From positions 1 through 15,977 of the forward strand of contig CAZXPG010000046.1 in the NCBI GenBank assembly GCA_964643145.1: a stretch of DNA of 15,977 nucleotides. The letters are read 5' to 3'. Below the pieces are notes generated by a model. It saw nothing but the letters and a program-made list of their open reading frames with translations. It was not told the DNA's origin and did no database searches. Positions 6,862 to 14,869 of this stretch are shown piece by piece (position 1 is the first letter of the stretch; each line of letters starts with the position of its first letter). The DNA comes from CAZXPG01 sp964643145. GTDB lineage: Bacteria; Pseudomonadota; Alphaproteobacteria; Rickettsiales; Arcanibacteraceae. The position numbers and the translations under genes are program-made.

Positions 6862-8016
6862 TTAGAATTTACGGGCAAGGGTAAGCGGTAGGAGCAGCGT
6901 ATAACGCCCTGGGTTTTTCATATATTCCGCCCACATTTCCGCTTTCGCGCCGTGGCCAAAAAAGATATCACCGCGCACAGGGCCACGAATAGCACCACCG
7001 GTATCCTGGGTAACAAGCAGTTTGCGGAAGGCTGTGCCTTTCATACGGGGCGTATCAGGATAGGTGGTTTCCAGCCATATGGGCAGGCCATAGGGTAGGA
7101 AACGTTTGTCGATTGCCAGTGAACGTTCCGGGGTGAGTGCCACCCCTTGCGCACCAATTGGGCCTTCGCCGTCAATCTCGCGGAAGAATATATAAGAGGG
7201 GTTGGTTTCCATTAAGCCTTTGGCTTTATCGGGGTTGGCATAGAGCCAGTTTTTAATGGCGCGGGCTGACATATGCTCTTTCTCGATAATGCCCTGCTCG
7301 ATCAGATAACGCCCTATCGCTACATAAGGCTGGCCGTTCTGCCCCGCATAGCCAACACGAATGGTGCTGCCATCATCAAGCTCTACACGGCCAGAACCCT
7401 GAATATGCAGGAAAAAAGCAGCCACCGGATCATCGACATAGAGCATTTCCAGTTGCTTGCCCGCCAGTGCGCCATCATTGATTTGCTTGCGGCTATAGAA
7501 GGGTTTGCTGATTGCGCCAGGTGTAGTATAAAGCGGTTCAACATAAGTGGCAGTTTTGCTGCGGCTACCGCGCAGGTCAATCTCATAATAGCCAGTGAAT
7601 AACCCTTCTGCCTGTGCATTATTCCTCACCTCGAACGGCACAAAATATTGTTCAAAAAACTGCCGAATATCGTTGCTGGCACTAGCTTCTAGCTGGGAAG
7701 CCAGGGTACAGACCATTTGCCAATCGGAAGCATCCCCCGCAAGTTGCCTGATATTATCGGCAAGTGGGGCGGTTGCAGAGAGGCGCGTGAGTTTTTCACA
7801 GCTTTTCAGGAAGGCAGGCAACACCTCAGTGAAATTATCCTTTTCCCAGCCGTGAAGTGCGGTAAAATGGGTGCGTATTAGCACCAGCTTATCGGGCTGC
7901 TTTGGTGCCATAATACAGGCAGGCACCAGCGCAAGCAGCAGCAACATACCATACTGCACCAACAGGCGGGCCAGCCTAGATACAGCCTGAAAAGGGAAGC
8001 GCGGCAAGGCAAACAT
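6862..8016 (-). CDS. mltA: Membrane-bound lytic murein transglycosylase A (MltA)
   Basis: Outer-membrane lipoprotein that cleaves the MurNAc-GlcNAc bond of peptidoglycan with formation of 1,6-anhydroMurNAc. From the chosen ATG at 8016 there are 384 residues. A basic start and a hydrophobic segment (about 19-33) lead to LVPAC, with lipobox Cys34. The MltA domain includes FTGYYEIDLRGS (140-151) and FFLHIQGSGRVELDDG (201-216). The C-terminal 3D domain has LTPERSLAIDKRFLPYGLP (294-312) and TQDTGGAIRGPVRGDIFFGHG (336-356), where Asp338 matches the catalytic Asp of E. coli MltA. The start overlaps the timA stop in a TGATG, which supports 8016 over a longer frame beginning at 8088 that would bury the signal peptide. 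This timA-mltA order is common in alphaproteobacteria. Confidence 0.94.
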   Translation of the reverse strand: MFALPRFPFQAVSRLARLLVQYGMLLLLALVPACIMAPKQPDKLVLIRTHFTALHGWEKDNFTEVLPAFLKSCEKLTRLSATAPLADNIRQLAGDASDWQMVCTLASQLEASASNDIRQFFEQYFVPFEVRNNAQAEGLFTGYYEIDLRGSRSKTATYVEPLYTTPGAISKPFYSRKQINDGALAGKQLEMLYVDDPVAAFFLHIQGSGRVELDDGSTIRVGYAGQNGQPYVAIGRYLIEQGIIEKEHMSARAIKNWLYANPDKAKGLMETNPSYIFFREIDGEGPIGAQGVALTPERSLAIDKRFLPYGLPIWLETTYPDTPRMKGTAFRKLLVTQDTGGAIRGPVRGDIFFGHGAKAEMWAEYMKNPGRYTLLLPLTLARKF

Positions 8017-8708
8017 CAGGCAGTATGGTTGGTAGAGACCAGTTTCCAGTTTGGATTGGAGGAGGCCACCTGGCGGGCAAATGTCCATGTATCATCTACA
8101 TGGTCAATCTGCGAGGGGTTGCCAGCGATAATCGTGCCTTCCTTATCGCGTGTGACGATGATCTGTTCGCTGGCAAAATGCACCGTTACCGAGGCTGTGC
8201 CTTGCGTGAGGGTGGCATCAATAATATCGGCATTGGTGATAGCCACAATGGTGATATCAAGCTGCTCGCCCTGTTGCGCCCTAGCGTTGATATCCTGTGT
8301 AAAATCAGTATAGATATCACTACTCAGCAAGGGTTCAAGTGTTGCCTTATCACCTTTAGCAAAGGCAGAAAGGATCATTTCAAACGCCACTTCAGCTCCA
8401 CGCCGGAATTGGCGTTCGGTAAAATGCGGGTCACGCTTATGGATAGCGTCAAGCACCGGTTTCAAATGGGCAGGCACGCTATCGCTGAAGGCAGGTTCCT
8501 CGATAACCGGCACGGATTGTGCTGGTGCACCATTCACAGGCAGGGCAATCACATTGCCTGCTAGCCCTTTGGCGCGTTGCTGCCCATTTTTCCAGTATTT
8601 ACTTAAATTATCGGGCGCGTCATCCCCTTCACCCTTACGGCCAAGCACATTATATAACTTGAAGGCAAGAAAGGCAGCAAGCAAGGCAAAAAATACAATA
8701 TCAAACAT
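8016..8708 (-). CDS. timA: Tim44-like domain membrane protein (TimA type)
   Basis: The 230-residue protein begins with one transmembrane helix (residues 3-18, FDIVFFALLAAFLAFK). A polar linker of about 60 residues follows, then a Tim44-like domain (about 80-228) with RQFRRGAEVAFEMILSAFAKGD and, near the end, DDTWTFARQVASSNPNWKLVST, the typical finish of the family. Mitochondrial Tim44 tethers Hsp70 to the import channel. The bacterial relatives are inner-membrane proteins of alphaproteobacteria whose role is less settled. The ATG at 8708 has a weak GAGA before it. It is first in a unit with mltA (1-nt overlap) and lies divergent from secB. The symbol follows use in Caulobacter-type annotations. 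Confidence 0.88.
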   Translation of the reverse strand: MFDIVFFALLAAFLAFKLYNVLGRKGEGDDAPDNLSKYWKNGQQRAKGLAGNVIALPVNGAPAQSVPVIEEPAFSDSVPAHLKPVLDAIHKRDPHFTERQFRRGAEVAFEMILSAFAKGDKATLEPLLSSDIYTDFTQDINARAQQGEQLDITIVAITNADIIDATLTQGTASVTVHFASEQIIVTRDKEGTIIAGNPSQIDHVDDTWTFARQVASSNPNWKLVSTNHTA

Positions 8709-8784
8709 GTTGTCTCGCTGAAATTATGTGTTACTCTTCATTTCTCTACATTACACAGGTAACCAAGCAGAATGCAAATTTTTT

Positions 8785-8828
8785 CCGTAATCCCTATAAA
8801 ATAATTATGTATTTTATAGGGATTACGG
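8785..8828. repeat. Perfect 19-bp palindrome in the timA/secB divergent intergenic region
   Basis: Positions 8785-8803 pair without mismatch with 8810-8828 around a 6-nt loop (8804-8809). Each arm carries a TATAAA that resembles a -10 box on its own strand. The genes on either side point away from it, so a terminator role is not expected, although the hairpin would stop transcription well. An operator for both genes or a mobile palindromic repeat are the main alternatives. On its right edge, TATAGT (8829-8834) could be a -10 for secB, but I find no matching -35. Confidence 0.85.
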
Positions 8829-8891
8829 TATAGTCTTTCACCGTCAAACGTGATTTCCATAACTTAATAGCGTCAGGAGTAGTGAGCAATT

Positions 8892-9371
8892 ATGACGAAC
8901 GACAATACCCAGGAACAAAAAGACACCTCTGCCCGCCAGATTGTAGTGAATGCACAATATATAAAAGATTTGTCTTTTGAGAACCCAACCGCGCCTAACA
9001 GCCTTATCCCCAAAGAAACGCCACCAAAAATCGAACTGAATGTTGATATCCAGGCGCAACGGCTGCAAGAAGAGGTGTTTGAAGTGGCACTGCATATCAC
9101 TGCCAAGGCTACTTCGGGGGAAGATACGTTGTTCCTGATTGATCTCACCTATGCCGGTATTTTTACCACTGGCCAGATTCCTGATAACCAGAAAGAATTG
9201 GTGCTGCTGGTCTATTGCCCAACGCTCATTTTCCCCTTCGCCCGCCGCATTATTGCCGATGTATCACGCGATGGCGGCTTCCCGCCTCTCATGATTGACC
9301 CGGTCGATTTCGCCGCACTCTATCACCGGCGCGCTATCGAAGAGGCCAAAGAGAAGGAAACTATTAATTAA
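8892..9371 (+). CDS. secB: Protein-export chaperone SecB
   Basis: Cytoplasmic tetrameric chaperone that holds precursor proteins unfolded and hands them to SecA for Sec export. The 159 residues match the usual length. Family features seen are QYIKDLSFENP (22-32), the beta-sheet core with KIELNVDIQAQ (46-56) and LIDLTYAGIF (82-91), and the long conserved block YCPTLIFPFARRIIADVSRDGGFPP (108-132), followed by the C-terminal helix DPVDFAALYHRR. The ATG at 8892 has AGGAG 12 nt upstream, a slightly long spacing. It is divergent from timA and is followed after 3 nt by parC, so the two are probably cotranscribed. Confidence 0.97.
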   Translation: MTNDNTQEQKDTSARQIVVNAQYIKDLSFENPTAPNSLIPKETPPKIELNVDIQAQRLQEEVFEVALHITAKATSGEDTLFLIDLTYAGIFTTGQIPDNQKELVLLVYCPTLIFPFARRIIADVSRDGGFPPLMIDPVDFAALYHRRAIEEAKEKETIN

Positions 9372-9374
9372 TCT

Positions 9375-11588
9375 ATGACACTGCCTACAACCATTGAACC
9401 TGTTGATTTTGCGGATGCGTTAGGCGAGCGTTATCTCGCCTATGCGCTCTCCACCATCATGTCGCGTTCGCTTCCCGATGTGCGTGACGGGCTGAAGCCC
9501 GTGCACCGGCGGCTGCTTTACGCCATGCTGCAACTGAAACTTGATCCGGCTTCCGGCTTCAAGAAATGCGCCCGTGTTGTGGGAGATGTGATCGGTAAAT
9601 ACCATCCGCATGGGGATGCGGCTGTCTATGAAACACTGGTGCGGCTGGCGCAGGAATTCAGCGTGCGCTATCCGCTGATTGAAGGCCAGGGAAATTTTGG
9701 CTCCATTGACGGCGATAATGCCGCCGCCATGCGTTATACTGAATCACGGCTGACAGCGGTGGCGATGGCACTGCTTCAGGATATTGATAAAGACACGATT
9801 GATTTCCGCCCTACTTATGATGGGCAAGACCAGGAGCCAGCGGTGTTGCCAGCCGCATTCCCCAACCTGCTGGCCAATGGCTCGGAGGGGATTGCTGTAG
9901 GGATGGCCACCTCCATTCCGCCCCATAATGTATCAGAACTCTGTGACGCGCTGTTGGCATTGCTCACCAAACCCACGCTTAGCAACGAAGCACTGGTGAG
10001 TTATATAGCGGGGCCCGATTTCCCCACTGGTGGTGTGATTGTGGAACCGCCAGCCAACATCCTGCAAGCCTATAGCACGGGGCGGGGTAGTTTCCGTGTG
10101 CGTGCCACCTGGCAGAAAGAAGAATTAGGGCATGGTCTATACCATATTATCGTTACCGAAATTCCGTATCAGGTGCAGAAATCCCGCCTGATTGAGAAAA
10201 TTGCTGATCTCTTTAAAGAAAAACGCCTGGCGCTGCTTGGTAATATCCGTGATGAGTCAGCGGAAGAAATACGGATTGTGCTTGAGCCCAAAAGCCGCAC
10301 GGTAGACCCTGTGCTGCTGATGGAATCGCTCTTCAAACTCACCGAACTGGAAGTGCGGATCAGCCTTAATATGAATGTGCTGACCAAAGACTCCACCCCG
10401 AAAGTGATGAGCCTGAAAGAAGTGCTGCACGCCTTTCTTGAACATCGTTATGAGGTGGTTATCCGCCGCACCCGCCACCGCTTAGCGCAGATTGACCGTC
10501 GCCTGGAGATTCTGGCGGGGCTGCTGATTGCCTATCTCAACCTCGATGAGGTGATCCGTATTATCCGCGAGGAAGATGAGCCGAAACAGGTGATGATCGC
10601 CACATGGGCACTTACCGACCTACAGGCAGAATCTATCCTCAATATGCGCTTGCGCTCGCTAAGAAAGCTGGAAGAAGTTGAAATCACCAAAGAGCATGAT
10701 GCGCTGTCTGCTGAAAAAGAAGAATTGCAATCCATTCTGGCAAGCGAAGCCAAATGCAAGAAGGTGATCGCCAAAGAAATTCAGTCGGTTAAGAAACAGT
10801 TTGGCGACCATACCCTGCTTGGCAAGCGTCGCACCCAGTTTGCTGAACAACCTATTGAGCATAGCGTAGTCGCTATTGAAGCCTTTGTGGAGCGGGAACC
10901 GATCACGGTGCTTTGCTCGAAGATGGGCTGGATACGGGCAATTAAAGGCCATAGCGACGATGTGCAGGATGTGAAGTATAAAGAAGGGGATAGCAGCCAG
11001 TTTGCGGTGAAGCTCTATACCACCGATAGGCTGGTGCTGTTCAGCAGTTCTGGTCGCTTCTATACGTTGCCATGCGATAAGATCCCGAAAGGCAAGGGGC
11101 ATGGCGAGCCACTGCGCCTGATGATTGACCTGGAGGAGGGGGCGGATATCGTGACGATGTTCGTACAGGAGTACAACCGCAAGCTACTGGTAGTTGCGCG
11201 TTCTGGGCGTGGTTTTATTGTCGAGGAACAGGATACTATTGCCCAGACCCGTACCGGCAAGCAGATACTGAACCTACAAGAGGGTGACCAGGCCTATATC
11301 TGCAAGCCCATCCATGGCGATGCGGTGGCTATTATCGGCGAAAACCGCAAGATGCTGGTGTTTAAGCTGGAAGAAATTCCGGTGATGAAACGCAGCCAGG
11401 GCGTCACGTTACAAAAATATAAACAAGCTATGATGGCCGATATCAAGATATTCCATTATGCCGAAGGGCTTTCCTGGAAAATGGGCGAACGCACCCGCAC
11501 CGAGAGCGACCTTACCGCCTGGCTTGGAAAACGCGGCGGCACTGGTAGGCTGCCGCCGGTGGGTTTTCCACGTAACAACCGGTTTTAG
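9375..11588 (+). CDS. parC: DNA topoisomerase IV subunit A
   Basis: Subunit that cuts and rejoins DNA in topoisomerase IV and, with ParE, decatenates daughter chromosomes. The 737 residues cover the breakage-rejoining core (about 1-480) and a beta-pinwheel C-terminal domain (about 490-737). Hallmarks are RSLPDVRDGLKPVHRR (31-46), HPHGDAAVYE (77-86), EGQGNFGSIDGDNAAAMRY with catalytic Tyr121, and LANGSEGIAVGMAT. I call it ParC over GyrA because the length and the short, divergent C-terminal domain fit ParC and no GyrA-box (QRRGGKG) is seen. The residue equal to E. coli Ser80 is Ala82. Translation probably depends on secB, since the nearest AAGGA is 16 nt upstream and inside secB. The stop overlaps that of convergent fabD. 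Confidence 0.93.
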   Translation: MTLPTTIEPVDFADALGERYLAYALSTIMSRSLPDVRDGLKPVHRRLLYAMLQLKLDPASGFKKCARVVGDVIGKYHPHGDAAVYETLVRLAQEFSVRYPLIEGQGNFGSIDGDNAAAMRYTESRLTAVAMALLQDIDKDTIDFRPTYDGQDQEPAVLPAAFPNLLANGSEGIAVGMATSIPPHNVSELCDALLALLTKPTLSNEALVSYIAGPDFPTGGVIVEPPANILQAYSTGRGSFRVRATWQKEELGHGLYHIIVTEIPYQVQKSRLIEKIADLFKEKRLALLGNIRDESAEEIRIVLEPKSRTVDPVLLMESLFKLTELEVRISLNMNVLTKDSTPKVMSLKEVLHAFLEHRYEVVIRRTRHRLAQIDRRLEILAGLLIAYLNLDEVIRIIREEDEPKQVMIATWALTDLQAESILNMRLRSLRKLEEVEITKEHDALSAEKEELQSILASEAKCKKVIAKEIQSVKKQFGDHTLLGKRRTQFAEQPIEHSVVAIEAFVEREPITVLCSKMGWIRAIKGHSDDVQDVKYKEGDSSQFAVKLYTTDRLVLFSSSGRFYTLPCDKIPKGKGHGEPLRLMIDLEEGADIVTMFVQEYNRKLLVVARSGRGFIVEEQDTIAQTRTGKQILNLQEGDQAYICKPIHGDAVAIIGENRKMLVFKLEEIPVMKRSQGVTLQKYKQAMMADIKIFHYAEGLSWKMGERTRTESDLTAWLGKRGGTGRLPPVGFPRNNRF

Positions 11589-12529
11589 CCGTGGCTTGTG
11601 AGAAATGCTTCAATGTCGGCTGGGGTTTGGATTGATATGCTTTCTAATGTTTTGTCGATACGTTTAGTGAGACCAGTCAGCACCTTCCCTGCGCCCACTT
11701 CCACGATATGCTCAACGCCTTGTGTTTTAAGATAGGTGATGGTTTCCCGCCAACGTACCATACCTGCCACCTGTTGCACGAGCAGGGCACGTATAGTGTC
11801 GGGGTTGCTTACAGGCTGAGCGGTGACATTAGCAATAAGAGGTATGGCAAGTGGATGGATGGTGACGGCAGCTAGTGCCTCTTTCATCACCTGGGCAGCA
11901 GGTACCATGAGAGGTGAGTGGAACGGTGCGCTTACAGCCAGTTTTACAGCGCGTTTACCGCTTGCGCCTGCACAGGCAATGGCGCGTTCAATAGAAGCTA
12001 TCGAGCCGCTCAACACAATCTGGCCGGGTGCATTATCGTTGGCAATCGCGCATATATCATCTCCTTGCGTAGATGAGGTGGCAATTTGTTCGGCTTCATC
12101 AATCGTCACGCCAAGCAGTGCCGCCATGCCGCCCGCTCCTAAAGGAACGGCTTTCTGCATGGCCTGCCCACGGGTTTTAAGCAAGCGTGCGGTATCGGCA
12201 AGTGATAAAGCCCCGGCGGCGGCCAATGCTGTATATTCGCCAAGCGAGTGCCCAGCAATATAGGAAGCATAATGTGTCAGCGGTTTGCCGCCCTCAGCTT
12301 CCAACACGCGCATAATGGCGAGGGATACGGCCATCAGGGCAGGCTGGGTATTTTCGGTGAGTGTCAGGCTGTCGGCGGGGCCTGCAAAAATAATAGCAGA
12401 TAGATGCTGGTTAAGCGCATCATCTACTTCTTCAAATACTAGCCGTGCAACAGGAAATGCCTCGGCAATATCGTTGCCCATCCCGACAAACTGGGACCCT
12501 TGCCCAGGAAAAATAAAAGCTTTTTTCAT
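11585..12529 (-). CDS. fabD: Malonyl-CoA:acyl-carrier-protein transacylase
   Basis: Transfers malonyl from CoA to ACP, supplying the extender unit for type II fatty-acid synthesis in the cytoplasm. The 314 residues are of standard length. FPGQGSQ (7-13) forms the oxyanion region. The nucleophile is Ser95 in GHSLGEY (93-99), Arg120 in KTRGQAMQ binds the malonyl carboxylate, and His204 in APFHSPLM completes the catalytic pair. These match E. coli Ser92, Arg117 and His201. The ribosome-binding site before the ATG is weak (GAG at 9 nt). The usual fabG/acpP partners are not next to it: it stands alone between convergent parC and divergent slt, and its stop overlaps the parC stop by 4 bp. Confidence 0.96.
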   Translation of the reverse strand: MKKAFIFPGQGSQFVGMGNDIAEAFPVARLVFEEVDDALNQHLSAIIFAGPADSLTLTENTQPALMAVSLAIMRVLEAEGGKPLTHYASYIAGHSLGEYTALAAAGALSLADTARLLKTRGQAMQKAVPLGAGGMAALLGVTIDEAEQIATSSTQGDDICAIANDNAPGQIVLSGSIASIERAIACAGASGKRAVKLAVSAPFHSPLMVPAAQVMKEALAAVTIHPLAIPLIANVTAQPVSNPDTIRALLVQQVAGMVRWRETITYLKTQGVEHIVEVGAGKVLTGLTKRIDKTLESISIQTPADIEAFLTSHG

Positions 12530-12552
12530 GTGGAAATACTCTCACTAATAGC

Positions 12553-12558
12553 TATAAT
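12553..12558 (+). promoter_or_regulatory. Possible -10 box for slt
   Basis: A perfect TATAAT lies in the 85-nt gap between divergent fabD and slt, 56 nt before the slt ATG. No recognisable -35 occurs 16-18 nt upstream, so this is a weak call. The fabD promoter must also be in or near this gap. Confidence 0.3.
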
Positions 12559-12614
12559 GAAGATTCTTCTGAACCTTCCTATCTCATTAATCTTAACCCT
12601 GATACACTGAACTG

Positions 12615-14633
12615 ATGCGTATAGTGCGATTATTATGTTGCTTGGTTATAGCCGTATTTGGCTATAGTATCAACCTTTCTTATGCGTGGTCGGCACCTGC
12701 GTTGTCTATCAGCAACGATGAGCAAAAGCGTGCGGATTCTATTTTCTATTTTGCCGATAAGGAAAAATGGCAAGAAGTGGAGTATCATGCGCGTGTCTCG
12801 CGTGAACCAGCATTGAAACTGCTGGCTGGATGGATGGAATATCGCAGCAGGGGCAGTGGAGCCCGTTTTGAGGATATTACCGCCTTTATTGCCGCGCATC
12901 CTGACTGGCCCGATAACGATCTGTTGCGTCAACGTGCTGAAGAGGCGATTACCCCGCTTACGCCGGTTTCTTCCATCGTCCGCTGGTTTCTGCACAACCC
13001 TCCCGTAACGGGCGACGGCCTGAAAGCACTGGCACTGGCTGAGAAAAACCTGGATGCACAGGACAAGGGCCGCTATTCCGAGAAAGAGGTGAATGTCTTG
13101 CTCAGACGCGCCTGGGTACAGGCAAATTTTGGTGAGAAAGAAGAGGCGGAATTCCTGGCAGAATATGGCCATTTGTTAAGCCAGGATGATATCCATGCAC
13201 GGATTGACCAGTTGCTTTGGCAGCGCAAACTTGATCAGGCAGGCCGCATTCTGGCCTTGGCAAGTGCTGGGCAGCGGCGGTTGTTTAATGCCCGTATCGC
13301 CTTCATTAAAAACAGTAAGCAGGCTGAATCTGCGCTGTCTGCCGTGCCTAAGCCATTATATAATGATGCTGGCTTGCTGTATGACCGTATTGCCTGGCAC
13401 AACCGGAAAGGAGAGGATGAAAAAGTGGCGAAGCTGCTTGCCAGTGCGCCCCCATCACCGCCCTATCCGCATAAATGGTGGGAACTGAAGAACGACCGGA
13501 TACGGGTATTGATACGTGAGCAGAACTATCAGGAAGCCTATCATTTAGCAGCACATCACGGCACAGAGAAGGGGGAAGATTTTGCTGAGGCAGAGTGGTT
13601 GAGCGGCTGGCTGGCACTCAGCTTCCTGCAACAGCCCGATATTGCCTATAAGCATTTTTACCGACTATATCATGGGGTAAACTTCCCCGTCAGCCTCGCA
13701 CGCGGGGCCTATTGGGCGGGGCGGGCTGCGGAAAAGCGGGGCGATAAAGAGGTGGCAAACAATTGGTATAAGGCGGCTGCCCGCCACCCCGATAGTTTCT
13801 ATGGCCAGCTTGCTGCGCTGAAACTATCGAAAAGCCAGCATTTGCCGTTGCCTGCTATCCCCGTAGTGACCGCCAACGATAAACGTGCCTATGCGCGGAA
13901 CCTGCTAGTGCGGGCGGCCTATATTGCCGGCAATGCCAACCGCTATGATCTGGTGAAAAAACTTCTAAAGAGCGCGGTTGCACAGGCGAGAACGCCAGGG
14001 GAAATACGCTTGATAACCGAAACAGGGCTGGCACTCAGGCGGCAATATATTGCTGTGGAAACGGCCAAATATGCCGCACGGAAGGGTACGTTGGTCACTA
14101 GTACCAGCTATCCGCTTTTTGCCGCAATGCCTCCATTGCCACTTGAGCAGGCATTGGCACTGGCCGTCATCCGACAGGAGAGCAGTTTTGACCAACATGC
14201 GGAAAGCCCCGCCGGAGCCAAAGGGCTGATGCAGCTCATGCCTGCCACTGCCCGTGGGGTGGCGCGTGAGCTCAGGTTGCACTATGCTGAGAACTTACTG
14301 AAATCCGATCATAAATACAATATCCGGCTAGGAAGTTACTATCTTTCCAAGCTGATTGATAATTTCTCTGGCTCGTATGTGCTGGCTATTGCCTCCTATA
14401 ATGGTGGCCAGGGCAATGTGCGGAAATGGCTGCGGCAATATGGCGACCCACGTGAGGCCTCAACACCAGAAGAGGTGGTGGATTGGATTGAGATGGTGCC
14501 CTTTTCTGAAACACGTAACTATGTGCAGCGTGTACTGGAGAATACGCAAATCTACCGTCAGATCCTGCATAAAGGTGGTGCTATGCCATCACTCTGGTTG
14601 GAGAAAGATTTATTACGCCACAGAAAGGAATAG
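12615..14633 (+). CDS. slt: Soluble lytic murein transglycosylase (Slt70 family)
   Basis: Periplasmic enzyme that cleaves peptidoglycan glycan strands to 1,6-anhydromuropeptides. The 672 residues begin with a signal peptide (hydrophobic 5-22, probable cleavage after SYA or WSA at 24-27). A long alpha-helical superhelix follows (about 40-490, with repeated TPR-like pairs such as YWAGRAAEKRGDKEVANNWYKAAARHPDSFYGQLAA). The C-terminal lysozyme-like SLT domain starts near residue 505. Its catalytic Glu522 is in IRQESSFD, followed by AGAKGLMQLMPATARGVA, YNIRLGSYYL and IASYNGGQGNVRKW, the family motifs. No ribosome-binding site is evident before the ATG. It is divergent from fabD, and a hairpin about 100 nt after its stop probably ends its transcript. 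Confidence 0.95.
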   Translation: MRIVRLLCCLVIAVFGYSINLSYAWSAPALSISNDEQKRADSIFYFADKEKWQEVEYHARVSREPALKLLAGWMEYRSRGSGARFEDITAFIAAHPDWPDNDLLRQRAEEAITPLTPVSSIVRWFLHNPPVTGDGLKALALAEKNLDAQDKGRYSEKEVNVLLRRAWVQANFGEKEEAEFLAEYGHLLSQDDIHARIDQLLWQRKLDQAGRILALASAGQRRLFNARIAFIKNSKQAESALSAVPKPLYNDAGLLYDRIAWHNRKGEDEKVAKLLASAPPSPPYPHKWWELKNDRIRVLIREQNYQEAYHLAAHHGTEKGEDFAEAEWLSGWLALSFLQQPDIAYKHFYRLYHGVNFPVSLARGAYWAGRAAEKRGDKEVANNWYKAAARHPDSFYGQLAALKLSKSQHLPLPAIPVVTANDKRAYARNLLVRAAYIAGNANRYDLVKKLLKSAVAQARTPGEIRLITETGLALRRQYIAVETAKYAARKGTLVTSTSYPLFAAMPPLPLEQALALAVIRQESSFDQHAESPAGAKGLMQLMPATARGVARELRLHYAENLLKSDHKYNIRLGSYYLSKLIDNFSGSYVLAIASYNGGQGNVRKWLRQYGDPREASTPEEVVDWIEMVPFSETRNYVQRVLENTQIYRQILHKGGAMPSLWLEKDLLRHRKE

Positions 14634-14730
14634 ACCGCTATTCTGACCAAGCCACAGTTTCAGATATGTGCGCTTTACCCAGGGTTGTGCGGTCAAATTA
14701 TTTCAGTCACTTCATCATAGAGTGCTGGCA

Positions 14731-14796
14731 AGCTATACTGAAACCACCTGAAGAGTGGTTTCAGTATAGTCCTTATTTTTGCGTTCCTGCTTTATG
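14731..14796 (+). repeat. Left copy of the inverted hairpin-tail element, probable slt terminator
   Basis: A perfect 15-bp stem (14733-14747 with 14755-14769) closes a CTGAAGA loop. Three nt later comes TTATTTTTGCGTTCCTGCTT (14773-14792), then TATG. The T-rich stretch after a strong hairpin makes it a good terminator for slt. The whole unit recurs in reverse orientation at 15777-15844, with the 20-nt tail identical. The tail beyond the T-run has no role in termination. Confidence 0.85.
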
Positions 14797-14869
14797 CAGC
14801 ATTGCTTGCACTGGGGCTAGTCTGCTCACATTACCACCTAACCAATTCTTAAACTGAGGTTACTCTATT

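Noticed and set aside
6849..6878. TTG start adding 10 residues to the phosphohexomutase
   Set aside because: No ribosome-binding site, overlap with the mltA end, and AAAGG points to the ATG at 6848.
8017..8088. Longer MltA frame starting at 8088
   Set aside because: It would put 24 polar residues ahead of the lipoprotein signal peptide. The ATG at 8016, overlapping the timA stop, gives a normal signal and lipobox.
14666..14857. 63-codon plus-strand frame after slt
   Set aside because: It runs through the left hairpin element and its tail, has no ribosome-binding site and no recognisable features. It is explained by the repeat.
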